A stretch of DNA of 64,000 nucleotides from Stenotrophomonas sp. ZAC14D1_NAIMI4_1 (GTDB lineage Bacteria > Pseudomonadota > Gammaproteobacteria > Xanthomonadales > Xanthomonadaceae): positions 1,080,407 to 1,144,406 of the forward strand of contig NZ_CP026001.1 in the NCBI RefSeq assembly GCF_003086775.1, given 5' to 3'. A program made the position numbers and the translations under genes. Below the pieces are notes generated by a model. It was not told the origin of the DNA, did not search any database, and saw nothing but the letters and a program-made list of their open reading frames with translations. Shown piece after piece: positions 1-9,754 of the stretch (position 1 is its first letter; the number at the start of each line of letters is the position of its first letter).

Positions 1-1329
1 GCCCACCCGGTTGCGGGTGCCGCCGGCGAAGCCGGTCACCACGCGCGCGGGAACGCCGGCATTGCGCATCAGCACCACGAAGGCCGAACTGAAGTGCTGG
101 CAGAAGCCGGCCTTGTAGCCGAACAGGAACTCATCCACCGGATCGCGCCCGGGCGGCGGCGTCACCAGCGTGTAGGAGAAATCAGCCTTGATCCAGTCCA
201 GCGCGCGGCGGACCACGGCAGCATCGTCGGTGCCGGCTTCCTGCCGCCACTGCCGGGCCAGCGCCGCGGTGCGCGGGTTGAAGTTGGCCGGCAGCTGCAG
301 CGCCGCCCGCCGCTGGTTGTCCGGCAGGTCGGCATCGAAGCGTGCTGCGGGTGCCGAGTGCAGGCGCCAGCGGCTCAGCGCCGACAGCGTGCGCTGGCTG
401 GCCAGGCTCATCTCGGCATTGAGCATCGCACCTTCCGGCGCTGCCGTGGGCAGGTCCAGCGCAACCAGCAGGCGGCGGTCCGTCGGCTCGTAGTCGATCT
501 GGTAGTCCCAGCCCTGGCCTTCATGCGCCACCTGCGGCATGGGCCGGTAATCGGCGTTGCGGTCGCGCGTCCAGACGTGGCCATCGAACCGGCTCAGCAC
601 CGGTCCGCGCCAGTAGCGCTGCTCCGGTTGAGGCGCGGCACCGAAGAACTGCACGCGCAGCGCCGGGGTGTCGTCGGCCATCAGGTCCAGCCACTGGTCC
701 GGCTCCATCGATTCGGACAGGCCCGGCGTGCCGACCGCGCGCTCGGGCACGCCCCACAGCGGCGAGGTCAGCCGCGGAAACAGCCAGAAGCAGGCCAGTG
801 CCAGCGGCAGGCCGATCAGCAGCAGGCGGCCGACGCCGCGCACCTGGCCAGTGAGCGGCAGCGGCGCGCTGCGGCCTTCGTTGTGGGCCAGCCGCTGCAG
901 GGCGAGCAGGGCGGTGATGCCGGCCAGCGCGGCCAGCAGGGTGGTCAGCGGCCCCTGGTCGAGCAGGAAGGCGGCAAACGGCGCGAACAGGGCGAAGCCG
1001 AGCAGGCTGCGTGCATCGCGTACGCTGCGCAGCTCGCTGGATTTGATCGCCAGCATCGCTGCCAGCAATGCGCAGCCGGTGTCACGCCCCGGGCGCACCG
1101 CGCCCATCTGCCAGACGATGGCACCCAGCATGGCCAGCACCAGCAGCAGGCGCACCGGTATGGGCAGTACGCCTCGCAGCGACAGCGCAGCGGTGGCCAC
1201 GCCCGCCACCGCGATCAGTGCCGCCAGCGGCCCGGGCAGCTGCAGCAGCAGGGGCAGCAGTGCCAGCGCAGCGCTGGCCAGGGTCCAGCCACGTGCATTG
1301 CGATCCAGCAGGAGGGCGGGCTCAGTCAT
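1..1329 (-). CDS. tgpA: TgpA-type transglutaminase-like membrane protein (DUF3488 + transglutaminase core), 3' end outside window
   Basis: The minus frame is open from an ATG at 1329 to the window edge, so the N-terminus and about 443 residues are present. The first ~190 residues hold several hydrophobic helices, as in the DUF3488 membrane part. A periplasmic region follows, then the start of a transglutaminase core with GFCQHFSSAFVVLMRNAG, where the Cys is the expected nucleophile. The start overlaps the end of the DUF58 gene by 8 bases, so the three genes (MoxR, DUF58, this one) form one operon. This trio is conserved in proteobacteria; in Pseudomonas TgpA is an essential inner-membrane protein with periplasmic transglutaminase activity. 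The C-terminal part cannot be judged here. Confidence 0.9.
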   Translation of the reverse strand, partial: MTEPALLLDRNARGWTLASAALALLPLLLQLPGPLAALIAVAGVATAALSLRGVLPIPVRLLLVLAMLGAIVWQMGAVRPGRDTGCALLAAMLAIKSSELRSVRDARSLLGFALFAPFAAFLLDQGPLTTLLAALAGITALLALQRLAHNEGRSAPLPLTGQVRGVGRLLLIGLPLALACFWLFPRLTSPLWGVPERAVGTPGLSESMEPDQWLDLMADDTPALRVQFFGAAPQPEQRYWRGPVLSRFDGHVWTRDRNADYRPMPQVAHEGQGWDYQIDYEPTDRRLLVALDLPTAAPEGAMLNAEMSLASQRTLSALSRWRLHSAPAARFDADLPDNQRRAALQLPANFNPRTAALARQWRQEAGTDDAAVVRRALDWIKADFSYTLVTPPPGRDPVDEFLFGYKAGFCQHFSSAFVVLMRNAGVPARVVTGFAGGTRNRVG

Positions 1330-2266
1330 GGGGCATCAGTGCCAGTGCGCGCAGGCACGCTTGATGGTGGCTCGCGCCCTGGCCGGGGCCGAGCGCGGGC
1401 TGGCCGGGCAGCAGCAGCGTGTAGCGGCGCCCTTCGCGTTCGGCGCTGTCGACCCAGCGCGCCAGGCGCGAAATGCGCACTTCCGTCGGCAGCGTGGCCA
1501 GTGCACGCCAGTCCAGCACCACTTCGATGCCGACCGGCTTCTCGTATTCGCGTACCAGCAGGGTGTCGCGCCGTGCCGAGTGTTTCCAGGCGATGCTGCG
1601 CGGCGGGTCGCCGGCGCGGTACGGGCGCAGCTGGTGCAGTTCTTCGCCGCTGGCATGGGCGCGGGTGTGCAGCGGGTCGCTGCCCTGTTCGGGCAGGGGC
1701 TGCGCCACTGCTTCGGCCACCGGGTGCACCAGCAGCGGTTGTTCCGGCCACACCCAGGACCATGCGCGCACCAGGCCCAGCGGCTGGGTGCTGGACAGGC
1801 GGATGCGTGGCAGGTCGAGCCAGCCACGGCGTTCGGTGGGCACGTCCAGTTCCACTTCGCCCCGGCCCTGTGCGGGAAGGTCGGTCCAGGCCTGGCTGTC
1901 GCCGACCTGCAGTTCCAGGCCGTGCCGTGGCCGCGGATCGCGCAGCGACAGGTCCACGCGCAGGCGCAGCGGCTGGCCGGCAGGCACCGGTTCGGCCGAG
2001 ATCGCATCGACCTGCACGCCCGACAGCTGCAGGTGGGCGGCGATGGTGCTGGCGATGGCGGCTGCCGCCAACAGCAACGCCAGCAGCAGGGCCGGGTTGT
2101 TGTTGTAGTTCAGTGCGCCCAGCAGCATGGCCGACAGCAACACGGCCACGAACAGCCCGAAGCGCGTGGGCAGCACATAGATGCGCCGGCGGTGGAGCCG
2201 CTGCGGCAATGCTTCGGGCGTGCGCGGGCGCGCCAGGCGCAGCAGGCGTGAGCCGCGTGCAGGCAT
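1322..2266 (-). CDS. DUF58 domain protein
   Basis: This 314-residue protein has two hydrophobic helices near residues 25-75 and a cytoplasmic DUF58 domain. The family signature is seen as RPYRAGDPPRSIAWKHSAR, followed by LLVREYEKP. DUF58 proteins have a VWA-like fold and usually sit beside a MoxR ATPase and a transglutaminase, as here. The ATG at 2266 lies next to the MoxR stop (2269-2271); a TTG at 2272 would add two residues and overlap that stop. The likely role is as the membrane partner of the MoxR chaperone in envelope maturation. That is inferred from family and context; no biochemical function is established. Confidence 0.9.
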   Translation of the reverse strand: MPARGSRLLRLARPRTPEALPQRLHRRRIYVLPTRFGLFVAVLLSAMLLGALNYNNNPALLLALLLAAAAIASTIAAHLQLSGVQVDAISAEPVPAGQPLRLRVDLSLRDPRPRHGLELQVGDSQAWTDLPAQGRGEVELDVPTERRGWLDLPRIRLSSTQPLGLVRAWSWVWPEQPLLVHPVAEAVAQPLPEQGSDPLHTRAHASGEELHQLRPYRAGDPPRSIAWKHSARRDTLLVREYEKPVGIEVVLDWRALATLPTEVRISRLARWVDSAEREGRRYTLLLPGQPALGPGQGASHHQACLRALALMPHD

Positions 2267-2268
2267 CC

Positions 2269-3222
<954 letters not shown>

Positions 3223-3266
3223 GGTCGTCTCACGTTCGGGAACCATTCGATTCTATCCATAGAGCA

Positions 3267-5105
3267 ATGCAGGGCGAACAACGCGCACGCACGATTTTTC
3301 TCTGGTTGTGGACGCTGGTCACAGCGGCCAAGCTGCTTGTGGCCGCACGTCTGCCTTTGTTCGTGGATGAAGCGTTCTACTGGCAGGAAGGCCAGCACCT
3401 GGCCGCCGCGTACTCCGACCTGCCCGGGCTGACCGCGTGGCTGGCGCGCCTGGGCGTGGAGATCGGTGGCCATCACGTGCTGGCCCTGCGTCTTCCGTTC
3501 CTGGCCATCGGCGCCCTGTTGCCACTGCTGGTCATGCGCATCGCCACGCGCTGGTTCGGCAACGTGGCTGGCTGGCAGGCGGGCAGCCTGACCCTGCTGA
3601 TGCCGTTGTCGGCCACGCTGGGCCTGCTGGCCGTGCCCGATGTGCCGATGGCACTGGCCGCTGTGCTGTGCCTGGATGCCGGTGCACGCCTGCTGCGCAA
3701 CGTCGATGCGTCCTCGGCCATCATGCTGGGCCTTGGCCTGCTGATCGGCGCGCTCAGCCATTACCGCTTCATCGGCGTGATCGGCGTCGGCTTCATCGCG
3801 CTGCTGGCACTGCCGCAGGGCCGGCGGATGCTGACCGACCCGCGCGTGTGGGTGGCGCTGGCGGTGGGCGTGCTGGCCTGGTTGCCGCTGCTGGCCTGGA
3901 ATGCCGACAACCATGATGCCGGCCTGAAATTCCAGGTGGTCGAGCGCCATCCCTGGGCGTTCGAGTGGCGGGGCCTGTGGTTCCTGGTCATCCAGCCGAT
4001 GCTGGTCACGCCCATCCTGTGCATCGCGATGTGGAAAGTGGCGCTGGCCGGTACGCGCAGTGGTGGTGGCGCGCGCGTGCAGTGGCGCTACTTCGGACTG
4101 GTCGGTGGCGTGTCCACCCTGGGCATCTTCCTGCTGGGCTTCTTCACCGATGTCGAGCGCATCAGCTTCCACTGGCCGCTGCCCGGCTACCTGGCGCTGC
4201 TGGTGGCGGTGCCGGTGGTGCTCAACGGCTGGCCGCGCTGGCTGCGCCGTACCGGTTGGTGGCTGGCCGGCATCGGCATGGCGCTGTCCTTCGGCTATTA
4301 CCTGATGGCATCCACGCCCTCGCTGCGCGAGCAGCTGGCCGGTGACAAGTACTACCCGCGCAACTTCGCCGGCTGGGAGCCGCTGGCCGCCGCCGTGCGC
4401 GACGAACTGGCAAAGATGCCGGAAGGCACGCGCGTGCTGGCTGGCAACTTCAAGGTGGGTGCCGAGCTCGGCTTCCAACTGGGCGACGCCGATATCCTGG
4501 TGCTGCCGCACCCGCTGAACGACAAGCACGGGCGCACCGCGCAGCTGGCGCAGTGGGGCCAGGTGCACGAAGGCGAGCGCAGCGGGCCGATGCTGCTGGT
4601 GCTGTCGCCCAGCGACCAGCGCTTCCGTGATCTGGTGCCGCGCTACCACGCGGTGTGCGCGCAGGTCGGGCCGCTGCCGCCGCCGCGGGTGGTCAGCAAC
4701 GATCACGGCTTCCAGCGCTTCCTGCTGTTCCGCCTGCCTGCGCAGCGTGACGAGGGCGAGTGCGTGACGCCGGCGGTGGCCTATCTCGATTCGCCGGGCA
4801 ATGGCGAAGCGGTGTCGGGCACGTTGGCGGTGAAGGGGTGGGCGTTCAAGGACGGCGTCGGCCTGGCGCGCGTGGAAGTGCTGGTGGACGGGCAGCCGGT
4901 GGGCGATGCCCAGTACGGTCGCGAGCTCGACATCCGCCCGATGTGGCCGATGTCCAACGACCCGCAGCACCCGAATGCCGGCTTCGATGCCAGCGTGGAG
5001 ACGCTGGGGCTGTCACCTGGCCGGCATTGGCTGGGCCTGCGCCTGCATGGCCGCGATGGCAGCGTGGAGGACTGGCAGGAACAGCCGTTCGAGGTGGGTC
5101 GGTAA
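3267..5105 (+). CDS. GT39-type (ArnT/PMT-like) integral membrane glycosyltransferase with C-terminal Ig-like domain
   Basis: The 612-residue product starts with a hydrophobic helix and the GT-C signature FVDEAFYWQEGQ, where the Asp-Glu pair near residues 34-35 is expected to be catalytic. It then continues through about ten hydrophobic segments. Such enzymes use polyprenyl-phosphate sugars on the periplasmic side of the inner membrane, for example to modify lipid A or proteins. The last ~110 residues are soluble and read like an Ig-like/Big fold (AYLDSPGNGEAVSGTLAVKG), which is unusual for ArnT. The ATG at 3267 is chosen because upstream in-frame sequence overlaps the divergent MoxR gene. Donor and acceptor cannot be predicted from sequence. 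Confidence 0.85.
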   Translation: MQGEQRARTIFLWLWTLVTAAKLLVAARLPLFVDEAFYWQEGQHLAAAYSDLPGLTAWLARLGVEIGGHHVLALRLPFLAIGALLPLLVMRIATRWFGNVAGWQAGSLTLLMPLSATLGLLAVPDVPMALAAVLCLDAGARLLRNVDASSAIMLGLGLLIGALSHYRFIGVIGVGFIALLALPQGRRMLTDPRVWVALAVGVLAWLPLLAWNADNHDAGLKFQVVERHPWAFEWRGLWFLVIQPMLVTPILCIAMWKVALAGTRSGGGARVQWRYFGLVGGVSTLGIFLLGFFTDVERISFHWPLPGYLALLVAVPVVLNGWPRWLRRTGWWLAGIGMALSFGYYLMASTPSLREQLAGDKYYPRNFAGWEPLAAAVRDELAKMPEGTRVLAGNFKVGAELGFQLGDADILVLPHPLNDKHGRTAQLAQWGQVHEGERSGPMLLVLSPSDQRFRDLVPRYHAVCAQVGPLPPPRVVSNDHGFQRFLLFRLPAQRDEGECVTPAVAYLDSPGNGEAVSGTLAVKGWAFKDGVGLARVEVLVDGQPVGDAQYGRELDIRPMWPMSNDPQHPNAGFDASVETLGLSPGRHWLGLRLHGRDGSVEDWQEQPFEVGR

Positions 5106-5111
5106 ACCTTT

Positions 5112-5170
5112 GTAGAGTCGAGCCATGCTCGACTGCTCCCTACATCCAGTCGAGCATGGCTCGACTCTAC
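5112..5170. repeat. SMAG-type (REP) inverted pair
   Basis: Two 23-base palindromic units, 5112-5134 and 5148-5170, lie head to head. Each begins with GTAG on its own strand, followed by a hairpin AGTCGAGC-cat-GCTCGACT. Together they can fold into one long stem between the convergent glycosyltransferase and maf genes. The GTAG start and stem size match SMAG repeats of S. maltophilia. The pair may protect or terminate both convergent transcripts. Confidence 0.85.
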
Positions 5171-5173
5171 AAA

Positions 5174-5746
5174 TTACGGCACTGCGAACCCGGCCCGGCG
5201 CAGCAGCGCACACAGGGCAATCAGCGGCAGGCCGATCAGGGCGGTGGGATCGCGGTTGTCGATCGCCTCGAACAGGCTGATGCCCAAGCCTTCGCACTTG
5301 AAGCTGCCGGCGCAGTCCAACGGTTGTTCGGCGGCCACGTAGCGGGCGATTTCCTCGGCCTGCAGCGGGCGGAAGCGCACTTCGGTCAGGTCCATTGCCG
5401 CAAGCGATTCTCCATCGCGCGTGAGACTGATGGCCGTATGAAAGCGCACTGTCTGCCCGGCCATCGCCGCCAGCTGCGCGCAGGCGGCCTCGACCGTGCC
5501 GGGCTTGCCCAGCGGCTGTCCATTCAGGTCCGCCACCTGGTCCGAGCCGATCACCCACGCGCCGGGGTGCCGTGCGGCGACCTCGGCGGCCTTCGCGGCC
5601 GCCAACCGTCCGGCCAGGGCCAGTGGCGCCTCGCCGGCCTGCGGGGTCTCGTCCACCTCCGGGCGTGCGCAGTCGAAGGGCAGGCCGAGGCGCTGCAGCA
5701 GCTCGCGGCGGTAGCGGGAAGTGGAGGCCAGGAGCAGGGCAGACAT
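5174..5746 (-). CDS. yceF: Maf/YceF nucleoside-triphosphate pyrophosphatase (7-methyl-GTP type)
   Basis: The 190-residue protein carries Maf family motifs: ASTSRYRREL at the N-terminus, PEVDE, GSDQV and CAGSFKCEGLG. The order and spacing follow E. coli YceF, the Maf branch that hydrolyses m7GTP, rather than YhdE, which acts on dTTP/UTP. The enzyme is cytoplasmic and thought to clean up modified nucleotides. The ATG at 5746 gives the normal family length; the long upstream open frame is just a shadow of yceD. As in many proteobacteria it is divergent from yceD-rpmF. The end runs into the SMAG pair. Confidence 0.93.
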   Translation of the reverse strand: MSALLLASTSRYRRELLQRLGLPFDCARPEVDETPQAGEAPLALAGRLAAAKAAEVAARHPGAWVIGSDQVADLNGQPLGKPGTVEAACAQLAAMAGQTVRFHTAISLTRDGESLAAMDLTEVRFRPLQAEEIARYVAAEQPLDCAGSFKCEGLGISLFEAIDNRDPTALIGLPLIALCALLRRAGFAVP

Positions 5747-5860
5747 GCGACAATTCCGGGGCAGGGCGCGGCAGTCTGGCCCGGTATCGGCGCTGCCAGC
5801 AAGCCCCTGTATGGCGGGCATTTGACAGCGGCGGTCCCGATCCTTAGTATTCAGCGGCTT

Positions 5861-6370
5861 ATGTCCGCGAACGTGCCCGAAACGCTGGATGCTTGGCGGA
5901 TGGTCGTAGCGCGAAGGCGCTTCGACGGCCAGGTCTCTTTGGCTGATTTGACTCGCCTGCAAGGGTTGGTCGCCGATACCGACGGTGAGTGCAATTACTC
6001 GCTTGAATTCGGTCGCGACGACATCTTGCGGGTATCCTATGTGGAACTGACCATCGATACCGCGTTGCCGCTGACCTGTCAGCGCAGCATGCAGCGATTC
6101 CTGTTGCCGGTGAAGATGACCCAGAGGCTTGGCCTGATCCGCGACGAGGACGAGGAATCGTCCCTGCCCGAGGAGTACGAGGCGTTGCTGGTGCCGGAAG
6201 ATGGGCAGCTGCGTCCGCTGGACCTGGTCGAAGATGAATTGGTGCTGGCAGTACCGGTGGTACCGCTGTCGCCGGACGGTGAGGCAGTCAACAAGGACTG
6301 GGCGCCGACCGAAGAAGAAACAAAGCAGGCCAACCCGTTTGCGGCGTTGGCGGCACTGAAGAAAGAGTAA
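5861..6370 (+). CDS. yceD: YceD family protein (DUF177)
   Basis: This acidic 169-residue protein sits directly upstream of rpmF, the position YceD/DUF177 holds in most bacteria. It has the core [20 protein letters not shown], with the polar cysteine segment typical of the family, and an acidic tail. Genetic work links DUF177 proteins to 23S rRNA accumulation, so a role in ribosome biogenesis together with L32 is plausible. The start is the ATG at 5861, giving normal family length. It is separated from rpmF by about 116 bases. Confidence 0.9.
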   Translation: MSANVPETLDAWRMVVARRRFDGQVSLADLTRLQGLVADTDGECNYSLEFGRDDILRVSYVELTIDTALPLTCQRSMQRFLLPVKMTQRLGLIRDEDEESSLPEEYEALLVPEDGQLRPLDLVEDELVLAVPVVPLSPDGEAVNKDWAPTEEETKQANPFAALAALKKE

Positions 6371-6486
6371 AAGCATTAGCAGCCGGATTGTCGTCGGCGG
6401 CTGCGGCGAAAGCGAAAGTGTGCTGGGCGCTGGCGTCCTGCGCGACGATACGACGAAGCAAATCGAACCGAGTTTGGAGCAATCCC

Positions 6487-6681
6487 ATGGCTGTCCAGAA
6501 ATCCCGTGTCACCCCGTCCCGCCGCGGTATGCGCCGTGCGCATGACGCCCTGAGCGCCAAGCAGCTGTCGACCGACCCGACCACCGGCGAAGTGCACCTG
6601 CGTCACCACATCACTGCTGACGGTTTCTACCGCGGCAAGAAGGTCATCCAGACCAAGACCTCGGCCGTCGAAGAAGATTGA
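6487..6681 (+). CDS. rpmF: 50S ribosomal protein L32
   Basis: The 64-residue basic protein starts [20 protein letters not shown], the standard L32 N-terminus, and ends in [13 protein letters not shown]. It is a structural protein of the large ribosomal subunit. A good ribosome binding site (TTTGGAG) lies about nine bases upstream of the ATG. This L32 has no Cys4 zinc ribbon, so it is the zinc-independent type. In many bacteria plsX follows; here a terminator and then fabH follow instead. Confidence 0.98.
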   Translation: MAVQKSRVTPSRRGMRRAHDALSAKQLSTDPTTGEVHLRHHITADGFYRGKKVIQTKTSAVEED

Positions 6682-6690
6682 TGTGCCGGA

Positions 6691-6718
6691 AGGCCGCTGC
6701 CCCAGGGCAGCGGCCTTT
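6691..6718 (+). terminator. Rho-independent-like terminator after rpmF
   Basis: An 11-bp GC-rich stem (AGGCCGCTGCC / GGCAGCGGCCT) with a short loop is followed by a weak T-run (TTTGCC). It lies 10 bases after the L32 stop and probably separates yceD-rpmF from the fab genes at least partly. Confidence 0.75.
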
Positions 6719-6771
6719 GCCTTCTTCCCCGGGCATGCCGGTGATCGGCAGCCTGCGCAACAGGAAACATG

Positions 6772-7752
6772 ATGAGCAAGCGGATCTACTCGAGGATCGC
6801 GGGCACCGGTAGCTATTTGCCGGAAAAAGTCCTGACCAACGCCGACCTGGAAAAAATGGTCGAAACCTCGGATGAGTGGATCCAGTCGCGCACCGGTATT
6901 CGTGAACGGCACATCGCGGCCGAAGGCGAAACCACCAGCGACCTCGGCTACCACGCCGCGGTGCGTGCGCTTGAAGCGGCCGGTATCGACGCTTCCCAGC
7001 TCGACATGATCGTGGTCGGTACGACCACCCCTGACCTTATTTTCCCGTCCACCGCGTGCCTTATCCAGGCCAAGCTCGGTGCGTCGGGCTGCCCCGCCTT
7101 CGACGTCAACGCGGCCTGCTCGGGCTTCGTGTTCGCGCTCAGCGTGGCCGACAAGTTCATCCGTTCCGGTGACGCCCGCCATGTGCTGGTGATCGGCGCC
7201 GAAACGCTGACCCGCATCGTCGACTGGGAAGACCGCACCACCTGCGTGCTGTTCGGCGACGGTGCCGGCGCGGTCGTGCTCAAGGCCGACGAAGAAACCG
7301 GCATCCTCAGCACCCACCTGCATTCCGATGGCAGCAAGAAAGAGCTGCTGTGGAACCCGGTCGGCGTGTCGGTCGGTTTCAAGGATGGTAGCGGCAACGG
7401 CGGCGGCACCATCAACATGAAGGGCAACGACGTGTTCAAGTACGCCGTCAAGGCGCTGGACTCGGTCGTGGACGAAACCCTGGAGGCCAATGGCCTGGGC
7501 AAGTCCGACCTGGATTGGCTGATCCCGCACCAGGCCAACCTGCGCATCATCGAAGCCACCGCCAAGCGGCTGGACATGTCGATGGATCAGGTCGTGGTTA
7601 CCGTCGACCGCCACGGCAACACCTCCTCCGGCTCGGTGCCGCTGGCGCTGGACGCCGCGGTGCGTTCGGGCAAGGTCGAGCGCGGCCAGTTGCTGCTGCT
7701 GGAAGCCTTCGGTGGCGGCTTCACGTGGGGTTCGGCCCTGCTGCGCTATTGA
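6772..7752 (+). CDS. fabH: 3-oxoacyl-ACP synthase III (KAS III)
   Basis: FabH starts type II fatty-acid synthesis by condensing an acyl-CoA primer with malonyl-ACP. The 326-residue protein shows the full Cys-His-Asn triad: Cys in [10 protein letters not shown] (residue 116), His in [10 protein letters not shown] (253) and Asn in RHGNTSSGS (283). The C-terminus [13 protein letters not shown] is typical. Two ATGs are adjacent; the second, at 6772, is chosen because AGGA at 6762-6765 is six bases away from it but only three from the first. It opens the fab cluster. The usual upstream neighbour plsX is missing. Confidence 0.97.
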   Translation: MSKRIYSRIAGTGSYLPEKVLTNADLEKMVETSDEWIQSRTGIRERHIAAEGETTSDLGYHAAVRALEAAGIDASQLDMIVVGTTTPDLIFPSTACLIQAKLGASGCPAFDVNAACSGFVFALSVADKFIRSGDARHVLVIGAETLTRIVDWEDRTTCVLFGDGAGAVVLKADEETGILSTHLHSDGSKKELLWNPVGVSVGFKDGSGNGGGTINMKGNDVFKYAVKALDSVVDETLEANGLGKSDLDWLIPHQANLRIIEATAKRLDMSMDQVVVTVDRHGNTSSGSVPLALDAAVRSGKVERGQLLLLEAFGGGFTWGSALLRY

Positions 7753-7781
7753 TAGCGTAGTTACGACAACGTGAAGTCTGT

Positions 7782-7808
7782 CGTTACGGCCCCTCTGGGG
7801 CCGTAACG
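7782..7808 (+). terminator. 12-bp perfect hairpin between fabH and the kinase-like gene
   Basis: CGTTACGGCCCC and its exact complement GGGGCCGTAACG flank a TCT loop. No T-run follows (CGTTTCAGG instead). It could be a weak terminator or attenuating structure that sets expression of fabH apart from the downstream gene. Confidence 0.6.
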
Positions 7809-7826
7809 CGTTTCAGGAGATCCGTC

Positions 7827-8609
7827 ATGGTTGAGCCCATCGTCATCGAAGGGCAGCGCGCCTGGCTGAAGCAGTACGGCAAGGGAAGCCGCGCATTCGC
7901 CTTGGGCCTGCTCAATTTCATCGCCCGCCGCTTCCACCTCGATGCCCTGCGTCCGCCGCCGCACCGCGGGGGAGATGCTGCGTGCAAAACCGAGGCGCGC
8001 CGCCTGGGCGAGCTGCATGCGCAGGGCGTCAACGTGCCCGAAGTGATCGGCAGCGGCCACGCCGCGCTGGTGATCGGTGACAACGGCGGGTCCTTCAATA
8101 CCTGCCTGCGCGAAGCCGATGATGCCGGTCGTGACCGGCTGGTGGCGGCGGCCATGAAGGCGCTCGCCGAGGCCCATGGCCGTGGCGCGTATTTCGGCCA
8201 GCCGGTGCCGCGCAACCTCACCTGGGACGGGCAGAACGTGGGCTTCATCGATTTCGAGGAAGACCCGCTGGAAGTGATGGACCTGGCCGAGGCCCAGGCG
8301 CGCGACTGGCTGATGTTCGGCTATGGCGTGGCCAAGTATTACGCCGACCGCCCGCAGCACCTGCAGGCGATGATGGCCGAGGCCATGAATGGCGTGCAGG
8401 CGCCGGTGCGCGCGCACGTGCATTCGGTCAGTGGCCGGCTGCAGGGCCTGGCCCGGGTCTGCATGAAGCTGGGCCGCTCGGCCCGCGCGCTGGCGCAGTC
8501 GATCTTCATCACCCACGGCGCCACGACGCTGGGCCTGATCATGGTGGTGGGCCTGTGCGTGGACTGGTTCGCCGATGGCGAGCTGGACGTCCTGCAGCTG
8601 TTCTGCTGA
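7827..8609 (+). CDS. LPS-kinase/Bud32-like protein with degenerate catalytic loop, C-terminal membrane segment
   Basis: The 260-residue product has a kinase-like order: Lys in WLKQYGKG near residue 15, an alpha-C type Glu in ACKTEARRLGELHAQG, a catalytic-loop-like AYFGQPVPRNLTWD (121-134) and a metal-binding-like IDFEED (141-146). The usual HGD/HRD aspartate appears to be replaced by Gln125 (FGQP), while Asn130 and Asp142 remain, so it may be a pseudokinase or use another residue. One hydrophobic helix near residues 231-250 suggests a C-terminal membrane anchor. The gene lies between fabH and fabD, the place of an annotated protein kinase in Xanthomonas genomes. A lipid-related or regulatory role is inference only. 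Confidence 0.7.
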   Translation: MVEPIVIEGQRAWLKQYGKGSRAFALGLLNFIARRFHLDALRPPPHRGGDAACKTEARRLGELHAQGVNVPEVIGSGHAALVIGDNGGSFNTCLREADDAGRDRLVAAAMKALAEAHGRGAYFGQPVPRNLTWDGQNVGFIDFEEDPLEVMDLAEAQARDWLMFGYGVAKYYADRPQHLQAMMAEAMNGVQAPVRAHVHSVSGRLQGLARVCMKLGRSARALAQSIFITHGATTLGLIMVVGLCVDWFADGELDVLQLFC

Positions 8610-8614
8610 TCGCA

Positions 8615-8637
8615 TCCGCCGGGCCATGCCCGGCGGA
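8615..8637. repeat. REP-like palindrome
   Basis: TCCGCCGGGC and GCCCGGCGGA form a perfect 10-bp stem around CAT. The core is the same as in the GTAG-type repeats elsewhere in the window, but the GTAG head is lost. It lies right after the kinase-like gene and may end its transcript. Confidence 0.65.
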
Positions 8638-8728
8638 CTCCATACGCCCTGCATACGCGCACGTACAGACGACACGGGGGATTCGCCCTTATCATGGCCC
8701 GCTTCGATTGCAACAAGCGGATGACCGC

Positions 8729-9673
8729 GTGACCGTATCCACCCTCGCATTTGTCTTCCCCGGTCAGGGCTCGCAGTCCGTGGGCATGCTGGCCGAGCTG
8801 GCCGAGCTGCACCCGCAGGTGCGTGAAGCCTTCACCGAAGCATCCGATGGTGCCGGCGTCGACCTGTGGGCGCTGTCCCAGGGTGGCCCGGAGGAAATGC
8901 TCAACCGTACCGAATACACCCAGCCGGCCCTGCTGGCCGCAAGCATCGGCGCATGGCGCGCCTGGAACGCCGCAGGCGGTCCGCGCCCGTCGGTCCTGGC
9001 TGGCCACAGCCTGGGCGAATACACCGCGCTGGTCGCTGCCGGCGCACTGAGCCTGCATGACGGTGCGCACCTGGTGCGCCTGCGCGGCCAGCTGATGCAG
9101 GAAGCCGCGCCGGCCGGCGTTGGTGCCATGGCCGCTGTGCTTGGCGCCGAGGACCAGCTGGTGCTGGACGTCTGCGCCGAAGCGGCGGGCAGCCAGATCG
9201 TGGTGCCGGCCAACTTCAACTCGCCGGGCCAGATTGTCATCGGTGGCGACGCTGCCGCGGTCGATCGCGCGCTGGCGCTGCTGGCCGAAAAGGGCGTGCG
9301 CAAGGCCGTGAAGCTGGCCGTCAGCGTGCCCTCGCACACCCCGCTGATGCGCGAAGCCGCCAACCGCCTGGCCGAAGTGATGGCCGGCCTGTCCTGGCAG
9401 GCACCGCAGCTGCCGGTGGTGCAGAACGTCGATGCCAAGGTGCATGACGGCGTCGATGCCATCCGTACCGCGCTGGTGCAGCAGCTGTACCAGCCGGTGC
9501 AGTGGACCGGTTGCGTGCAGGCCCTGGCGGCCCGTGGCATCACCCAGATCGCCGAGTGTGGCCCGGGCAAGGTGCTTACCGGCCTTATCAAGCGCATCGA
9601 CAAGTCCATCGACGGCCGTTCCCTGGCCACCCCGGGCGACTTCGAAGGCGCCCGCGAGGCGTGGTCGGCCTGA
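8729..9673 (+). CDS. fabD: Malonyl-CoA:ACP transacylase
   Basis: FabD moves malonyl groups from CoA to ACP. The 314-residue protein begins MTVSTLAFVFPGQGSQ and carries the nucleophile motif AGHSLGEYTA with Ser94. The catalytic His lies in SVPSHTPLM. The start is a GTG at 8729, because the family N-terminus begins there; the nearby ATG at 8721 is out of frame and meets a stop at once. It follows the kinase-like gene by about 120 bases and precedes fabG by about 80. Confidence 0.97.
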   Translation: MTVSTLAFVFPGQGSQSVGMLAELAELHPQVREAFTEASDGAGVDLWALSQGGPEEMLNRTEYTQPALLAASIGAWRAWNAAGGPRPSVLAGHSLGEYTALVAAGALSLHDGAHLVRLRGQLMQEAAPAGVGAMAAVLGAEDQLVLDVCAEAAGSQIVVPANFNSPGQIVIGGDAAAVDRALALLAEKGVRKAVKLAVSVPSHTPLMREAANRLAEVMAGLSWQAPQLPVVQNVDAKVHDGVDAIRTALVQQLYQPVQWTGCVQALAARGITQIAECGPGKVLTGLIKRIDKSIDGRSLATPGDFEGAREAWSA

Positions 9674-9754
9674 TCCCCCTGTTCCTGCCGACCGTGCCGG
9701 TGGCCGCTGCAAGCGGCACGGGCGCGGTCGCTGCCCACGTTTGAGGACAACATC

